Below the pieces are notes generated by a model, which ran no database searches, was not told where the DNA came from, and worked only from the letters and a program-made list of their open reading frames with translations. From assembly GCA_019416265.1 (NCBI GenBank), contig DXXQ01000230.1, positions 1 through 9,459 on the forward strand: a DNA stretch of 9,459 nucleotides, written 5' to 3'. The translations under genes were made by a program, and so were the position numbers. Shown here in pieces: positions 6,203-9,459 of this stretch. The DNA is from Clostridiales bacterium. Its GTDB lineage: Bacteria > Bacillota > Clostridia > Lachnospirales > Lachnospiraceae. Numbering within the stretch: the first letter of the stretch is position 1; the number at the start of each line of letters is the position of its first letter.

Positions 6203-7295
6203 TGCAAAAGCAAAAACAAAAGATCCTTTTGTGCGTATTGTGAAGCGTGACGGCGCCACAATGGGAAGAAAAATCTATGTGCGCGCAGCGTCTATTCTTC
6301 TGGCGCTTGTGATTGACGCCATATTTATTTTCTCTGTAACAGGATTAAATCCCCTGGCAGTTTACGGGGTAATGTTCAACGGTACTTTTATGAATTCCGT
6401 CCGTTTTTCCTGGGCGATGCGTGATCTGGTAACCTTACTCTGTATCAGTATTGCTCTTGCGCCTGCATTCAAAATGCGCTTCTGGAATATCGGAGCGGAA
6501 GGCCAGGTTCTTATGGGGGGACTTGCCACAGCTCTTGTCATGGTAAAATGCGGCCAGAGCTTTTCCACACCGATGCTTTTTCTTACAATGTTTGTGACAA
6601 GTGTGGCGGCAGGTGCGCTGTGGGGCTTCATCCCGGCGTTTTTCAAGGCGTACTGGAATACCAACGAGACGCTTTTCACTCTGATGATGAACTACATAGC
6701 TACCAGCATTGTGGCATGTATGACAAATATCATGCGTGGAAATGCAACCAGCCTTGGAAAGCTTAATATGTCCACTCAGGCAGGATGGTTTCCACCGTTT
6801 CTTGGACAGAGATACAACATCAATATTCTTGTAGTTGCCATTCTCACGGTTGTAATGTTCCTGTATCTGAAATATTCCAAACAGGGATATGAGATCGCAG
6901 TTGTGGGTGAATCTGAGAATACAGCCCGCTATGCAGGTATTAACGTGAAGCGTGTTGCCATCCGTACCATGCTGATTTCCGGCGCTGTTTGCGGACTTGC
7001 AGGATTTCTTATCGTAGCCGGAAAGGATCAGACCATTTCCACAGCCTCTGCAGGAGGACAGGGCTTTACCGCTATTATCGTGGCATGGCTTGCGAAGTTT
7101 AATACCTTCTATATGGCGCTGATTTCTTTCCTCCTTGTCTTTCTTTCAAGAGGTGCTGCAGAAATCGCATCCGCATACAGCTTAAATGATTTTGCGGCAA
7201 GTATCATTGAAGGTATTATCCTGTTCTGTATCCTGGGCAGCGAATTCTTCATCAACTATAAGATGATTTTCCGCGGACATAAGGAGGTGCAGTAA
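6195..7295 (+). CDS. ABC transporter permease, NupP/YufP-like (COG4603 type)
   Basis: This 366-residue integral membrane protein is one half of the importer pore. After a short basic cytoplasmic N-terminus, about 8-10 hydrophobic segments can be seen, for example 31-50, 77-92, 126-150, 161-176, 208-225, 257-275, 291-317 and 337-354. Family marks are WNIGAEGQVLMGG (97-109), NETLFTLMMNYIA (157-169) and the ATPase-facing loop with NTARYAGIN (242-250), all known from nucleoside/BMP-type and MglC-like permeases. The ATG overlaps the ATPase stop (ATGAGTAA), with GGGAGG at 6181-6186 inside the ATPase gene, so translation is probably coupled. The following permease starts directly after its stop codon. 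Nucleosides are the likeliest substrate class for this pairing, with riboflavin as an alternative. Confidence 0.93.
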   Translation: MSNAKAKTKDPFVRIVKRDGATMGRKIYVRAASILLALVIDAIFIFSVTGLNPLAVYGVMFNGTFMNSVRFSWAMRDLVTLLCISIALAPAFKMRFWNIGAEGQVLMGGLATALVMVKCGQSFSTPMLFLTMFVTSVAAGALWGFIPAFFKAYWNTNETLFTLMMNYIATSIVACMTNIMRGNATSLGKLNMSTQAGWFPPFLGQRYNINILVVAILTVVMFLYLKYSKQGYEIAVVGESENTARYAGINVKRVAIRTMLISGAVCGLAGFLIVAGKDQTISTASAGGQGFTAIIVAWLAKFNTFYMALISFLLVFLSRGAAEIASAYSLNDFAASIIEGIILFCILGSEFFINYKMIFRGHKEVQ

Positions 7296-8285
7296 ATGAA
7301 TAGTTTGATTGCATGGATCATCAGAGCGATTCCCTTTGGAACCATCATCATGTTTGGCTCAATGGGTGAGATTGTAACGGAAAAGTCCGGAAACCTGAAT
7401 CTGGGTGTTCCGGGAATTATGTACCTTGGAGGCTTTGCCGGATTTGCAAGCTCCTACTTTTATGAAAAGCTTGCGCCGAATCCAAAGGGCTTTGTCTGCG
7501 TGATCATAGCGCTTACTGCAGCCATTCTGGCCTCCATGTTCGGAGGGCTGATCTTCAGCTTCCTGACGATTACCCTTCGTGCGAATCAGAACGTAACCGG
7601 CCTTGCCCTTACCACCTTTGGTATGGGTGTCGCTAACTTCTTCGGCGTATTTATCCTTGACGGATCCAGCTACAGCGCGGCTCCTCTTGCAAATGCGGCA
7701 TTTACGAAAAAAATCCCTTATATGTCCAAGATGGGAGTGATCGGAAAAACTGTTTTCAGCTACGGATTCCTTGTGTATGCGGCGATCATTATAGCGATCG
7801 TGCTTCACTATATACTGAATAAAACACGGGTAGGCTTAAATCTCCGCGCAGTGGGTGAAAATCCGGGAACTGCAGATGCGGCAGGTATCAATGTAACCAA
7901 GTATAAATATCTGGCAACCTGTCTCGGCGCAGGTCTTTCCGGTATCGGCGGACTTTACTATGTATTGGATTACAACCAGGGTATCTGGGCAACAACAGGT
8001 CAGATCGAGGCCCTTGGCTGGCTTGCCGTAGCCCTTGTAATCTTTACTACCTGGAAGCCGTTAAACGCGATCTGGGGCGCATATCTTTTCGGTATGCTTT
8101 ACTGGCTCTACCAGTTCCTGCCGAGTATTCTGGGAATCAAGGTAGCAAGCTACATTACAGACCTGGTTCAGATGGTTCCGTATGTGGTAACAATTGTAGT
8201 TCTTGTTGTGGTAAGCTTCCGCAAGAAGAAAGAAAATCAGCCTCCGGAAAGCCTTGGCTTATCCTATTTCCGCGAGGAGAGATAA
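7296..8285 (+). CDS. ABC transporter permease, NupQ/YufQ-like (COG1079 type)
   Basis: This 329-residue integral membrane protein is the second half of the importer pore. Hydrophobic segments are visible near 5-20, 35-55, 66-92, 101-121, 153-173, 205-224, 237-252, 257-280 and 290-308. Diagnostic motifs are GEIVTEKSGNLNLGVPGIM (24-42), the NQNVTGLALTTFG stretch (98-110) and RAVGENPGTADAAGINV (184-200), the last being the coupling loop equivalent to NTARYAGIN in its partner. The ATG follows the partner's TAA without a gap, and its AGGAGG lies in the partner's last codons, so the two are made together in equal amounts. The C-terminus is charged (RKKKENQ) and cytoplasmic. It is the last gene of the operon; two hairpins follow at 8293 and 8322. 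Substrate as for the binding protein: probably nucleosides. Confidence 0.93.
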   Translation: MNSLIAWIIRAIPFGTIIMFGSMGEIVTEKSGNLNLGVPGIMYLGGFAGFASSYFYEKLAPNPKGFVCVIIALTAAILASMFGGLIFSFLTITLRANQNVTGLALTTFGMGVANFFGVFILDGSSYSAAPLANAAFTKKIPYMSKMGVIGKTVFSYGFLVYAAIIIAIVLHYILNKTRVGLNLRAVGENPGTADAAGINVTKYKYLATCLGAGLSGIGGLYYVLDYNQGIWATTGQIEALGWLAVALVIFTTWKPLNAIWGAYLFGMLYWLYQFLPSILGIKVASYITDLVQMVPYVVTIVVLVVVSFRKKKENQPPESLGLSYFREER

Positions 8286-8287
8286 TA

Positions 8288-8310
8288 AAAAACGGAGGGT
8301 TTTCCCTCCG
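8288..8310 (-). terminator. Intrinsic terminator of the alarmone synthetase gene (minus strand)
   Basis: CGGAGGG (8293-8299) and CCCTCCG (8304-8310) form a perfect 7-bp GC-rich stem with a TTTT loop. Read on the minus strand, the stem is followed by TTTTTT (complement of 8287-8292), the classic tail, so it should end the gene at 8344-9021. On the plus strand the tail is only CTTTAA, so it would also act weakly on the transporter operon. Confidence 0.82.
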
Positions 8311-8321
8311 CTTTAAGATGA

Positions 8322-8376
8322 CGGGCGTTTCCGGATATCTGTTTCAGATATCATGGAAGCGTCCGATTTTATTTTT
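8322..8376 (+). terminator. Plus-strand terminator of the BMP operon, inside the 3' end of the converging gene
   Basis: The outer stem pairs 8322-8332 with 8355-8365 (11 bp, two of them G-U). An inner 8-bp stem GATATCTG/CAGATATC (8334-8341, 8345-8352) closes on a TTT loop. ATTTTATTTTT follows at once (8366-8376), a good U tail for plus-strand transcripts. The hairpin covers the stop codon and last codons of the minus-strand gene. Confidence 0.75.
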
Positions 8377-9021
8377 GATTCTCTGCATTTCATTGTCCAT
8401 TTCAATAAGCTGGAGAGCGCAGTGAGTAAGCTCCTCACTGATCAGGTCGTAGCCTTCCATTTCCTCGATTCCTTTTTTATAGCGGAGCTGATGCTCAAGA
8501 GTCGCCCAGAAATCCATGCCGTTGGTACGAATCTGCACCTCTGCGCGCATAGGCGTTTTGCCCTTGGAAAAGAAGACAGGGACTTCGACGATCATATGGT
8601 AGCTCCTGTATCCGTTTGGTTTGGGATTTTTGATATAATCCTTTACCTGGAGAACAGTAATGTCATCCTGATTGGCAAGAAGGTCGGCCACTGTGTAAAT
8701 ATCGTCAATAAATGCACAGACTACACGGACTCCGGCCACATCGTTGAGCTGGTTCTGAATATTTTCAGGAGTGAGCTCATAGCCGTTTTTCTTAAGCTTC
8801 CTGTAGATACTCTCAAGGGACTTGATCCTTGTCTTGATAAATGAGATCGGATTACGTTTATACTCTACAGAAAATTCGTCATTAAGAACCTCCAGCTTTG
8901 TCTGTACTTCACGGATGGTACAGCGGTACATCATCATCAGATCATTGTATTTCGCTGCATTTTTGACAAAAATCTGCGGATCCGGTGTATTCAGCCACTG
9001 CTGTTCTGTTTTATTTTCCAT
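8344..9021 (-). CDS. Small alarmone synthetase, RelA/SpoT synthetase domain only (RelP/YwaC-like)
   Basis: This 225-residue cytoplasmic enzyme should transfer pyrophosphate from ATP to GDP or GTP, making (p)ppGpp. Only the synthetase domain is present; there is no HD hydrolase, TGS or ACT domain, as in small alarmone synthetases. Key motifs are NDVAGVRVVCAFIDDIYTV (93-111), with Asp94 in the metal-binding position, VKDYIKNPKPNGYRSYH (126-142), the guanine-site E161-VQIRT, and MDFWATLEHQL with YK (169-182). The wording of these motifs is closer to Bacillus subtilis YwaC/RelP than to YjbM/RelQ, from memory. A C-terminal helix (about 195-222) suits oligomer contacts. The frame is open to 9132, but the ATG at 9021 is chosen because GGAGG (complement of 9029-9033) lies 7 bases before it and a good promoter starts transcription only near 9067. 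It converges with the transporter operon. Confidence 0.92.
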   Translation of the reverse strand: MENKTEQQWLNTPDPQIFVKNAAKYNDLMMMYRCTIREVQTKLEVLNDEFSVEYKRNPISFIKTRIKSLESIYRKLKKNGYELTPENIQNQLNDVAGVRVVCAFIDDIYTVADLLANQDDITVLQVKDYIKNPKPNGYRSYHMIVEVPVFFSKGKTPMRAEVQIRTNGMDFWATLEHQLRYKKGIEEMEGYDLISEELTHCALQLIEMDNEMQRIKNKIGRFHDI

Positions 9022-9073
9022 AAGATAACCTCCAATTTTATTGCCCCCCTGTGTTCCATACGAAATTACCACC

Positions 9074-9102
9074 ATTATAGCTCGAATGGAAAAAAATATC
9101 AA
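9074..9102 (-). promoter_or_regulatory. Promoter of the alarmone synthetase gene
   Basis: On the minus strand TTGATA (complement of 9097-9102) is followed by a 17-bp spacer and a perfect TATAAT (complement of 9074-9079). Start of transcription is expected near 9067, giving a leader of about 45 nt containing a run of six G (complement of 9044-9049). This promoter also rules out the longer reading frame that begins at 9132. Confidence 0.82.
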
Positions 9103-9109
9103 ATATGTA

Positions 9110-9138
9110 TTGTAAATTTTCCGGGATACCATTACACT
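9110..9138 (+). promoter_or_regulatory. Candidate promoter of the MBL-fold hydrolase gene
   Basis: TTGTAA (9110-9115) and TACACT (9133-9138) are spaced by 17 bp and are weaker matches to the sigma-A consensus. The expected start near 9145 leaves a leader of about 55 nt. Its -35 box is only 7 bp from that of the divergent alarmone synthetase promoter. Confidence 0.45.
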
Positions 9139-9146
9139 TAACTTAA

Positions 9147-9162
9147 TGCGGATATCACCGCA
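9147..9162 (+). repeat. Small hairpin in the leader of the MBL-fold gene
   Basis: TGCGG (9147-9151) and CCGCA (9158-9162) pair around ATATCA, and an outer GATACC/GGTATC pair (9125-9130, 9169-9174) surrounds it. It lies upstream of the ribosome binding site AGGGGAG (9182-9188). The function is unknown and it may be chance. Confidence 0.3.
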
Positions 9163-9198
9163 GGAAAGGTATCATTGTGAAAGGGGAGTAAAATTTAT

Positions 9199-9459
9199 AT
9201 GAAAATTTTTACATTAATGGAAAACACGGCTGTATCTGAAGAATTTGCCAGCAGCCACGGACTTAGCTTTTACATTGAGACAAAGAATCACCGAATACTT
9301 TTTGACATGGGGCCGGACAGCGGGTTTCTGGAAAATGCGAAAAAGCTGGGCATAGACATTTCCCGGGTGGATCTCGCCATCCTCTCCCATGGCCATTATG
9401 ACCACGGAGGCGGGCTGGCGGCTTTTCTGGAGGCAAATCAGACGGCTTCGGTACATATA
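9199..9459 (+). CDS. MBL-fold metallo-hydrolase (COG1237-like), 3' end beyond the window
   Basis: Only the first 87 codons are present; the frame is open to the window edge. The visible part begins MKIFTLMENTA and continues with SSHGLSFYIE and ILFDMGPDSGF, the first beta-strands of a metallo-beta-lactamase fold. It then has LSHGHYDHGGGL (residues 66-77), the HxHxDH zinc/metal-binding motif, in the form seen in the COG1237 group of metal-dependent hydrolases. It should bind two metal ions in the cytoplasm and hydrolyse a phosphoester or a similar bond, but the substrate is unknown; members are often annotated after dihydropterin-related synthases of archaea. AGGGGAG (9182-9188) precedes the ATG by 10 bases. 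It is divergent from the alarmone synthetase with a 177-bp gap. No signal peptide is seen. Confidence 0.88.
   Translation, partial: MKIFTLMENTAVSEEFASSHGLSFYIETKNHRILFDMGPDSGFLENAKKLGIDISRVDLAILSHGHYDHGGGLAAFLEANQTASVHI

Noticed and set aside
5528..6259. Minus-strand reading frame of 243 codons opposite the ATPase gene
   Set aside because: It is a shadow of a well-supported ABC ATPase, with no motif of its own.
9022..9132. N-terminal extension of the alarmone synthetase frame
   Set aside because: The region holds the gene's own -35/-10 promoter and ribosome binding site, and the extra residues match nothing in the family.
1..9459. Insertion sequences, CRISPR arrays, tRNA or rRNA genes, phage or toxin-antitoxin modules
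   Set aside because: I looked on both strands and found no transposase-like frames, regularly spaced repeats, cloverleaf structures or characteristic RNA stretches.

Overview
The window looks like chromosome from a low-to-mid GC Gram-positive of the class Clostridia, most likely a Lachnospiraceae-type gut bacterium. This is inferred from strong AGGAGG-type ribosome binding sites, sigma-A-like promoters (TTGACA-17-TACAAT; TTGATA-17-TATAAT), compact transporter operons and protein-family resemblance. No species call is made. No mobile element, CRISPR array, rRNA or tRNA is visible, and no gene-free stretch exceeds 300 bp (the longest is 3006-3259).

Left part (1-1376): the tail of a rhamnose uptake/utilisation operon, with a sugar-binding protein of the RhaS type followed by L-rhamnose mutarotase RhaM. 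The matching ATPase and permeases would have to lie upstream, outside the window. A 40-bp imperfect palindrome (1405-1444) and short direct repeats separate it from an AraC-family regulator (1523-2503), followed after 28 bp by a GNAT acetyltransferase (2532-3005).

Middle part (3160-8365): a complete four-gene BMP-type ABC importer operon. It holds a BMP substrate-binding protein, a fused double ATPase and two permeases of the NupP/NupQ type, and is most likely for nucleosides. It has a near-consensus promoter with a perfect palindrome over the -10/start region. A hairpin after the binding-protein gene probably lowers expression of the downstream genes, and the ATPase and permease genes are translationally coupled (8-nt overlap, then 0-nt gap). 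Two tandem hairpins end the operon, and the second is built inside the 3' coding end of the converging gene.

Right part (8344-9459): on the minus strand, a single-domain (p)ppGpp synthetase resembling RelP/YwaC. Divergent from it is the start of a metallo-beta-lactamase-fold hydrolase, cut by the window edge. Their predicted promoters lie back to back.

Overall this is a mostly ordinary metabolic/transport region. The points worth a second look are: two binding proteins with no lipobox cysteine in what looks like a single-membrane organism; the palindromic control region of the BMP operon; the strongly degenerate second ATPase half; and the terminator embedded in the alarmone synthetase gene.
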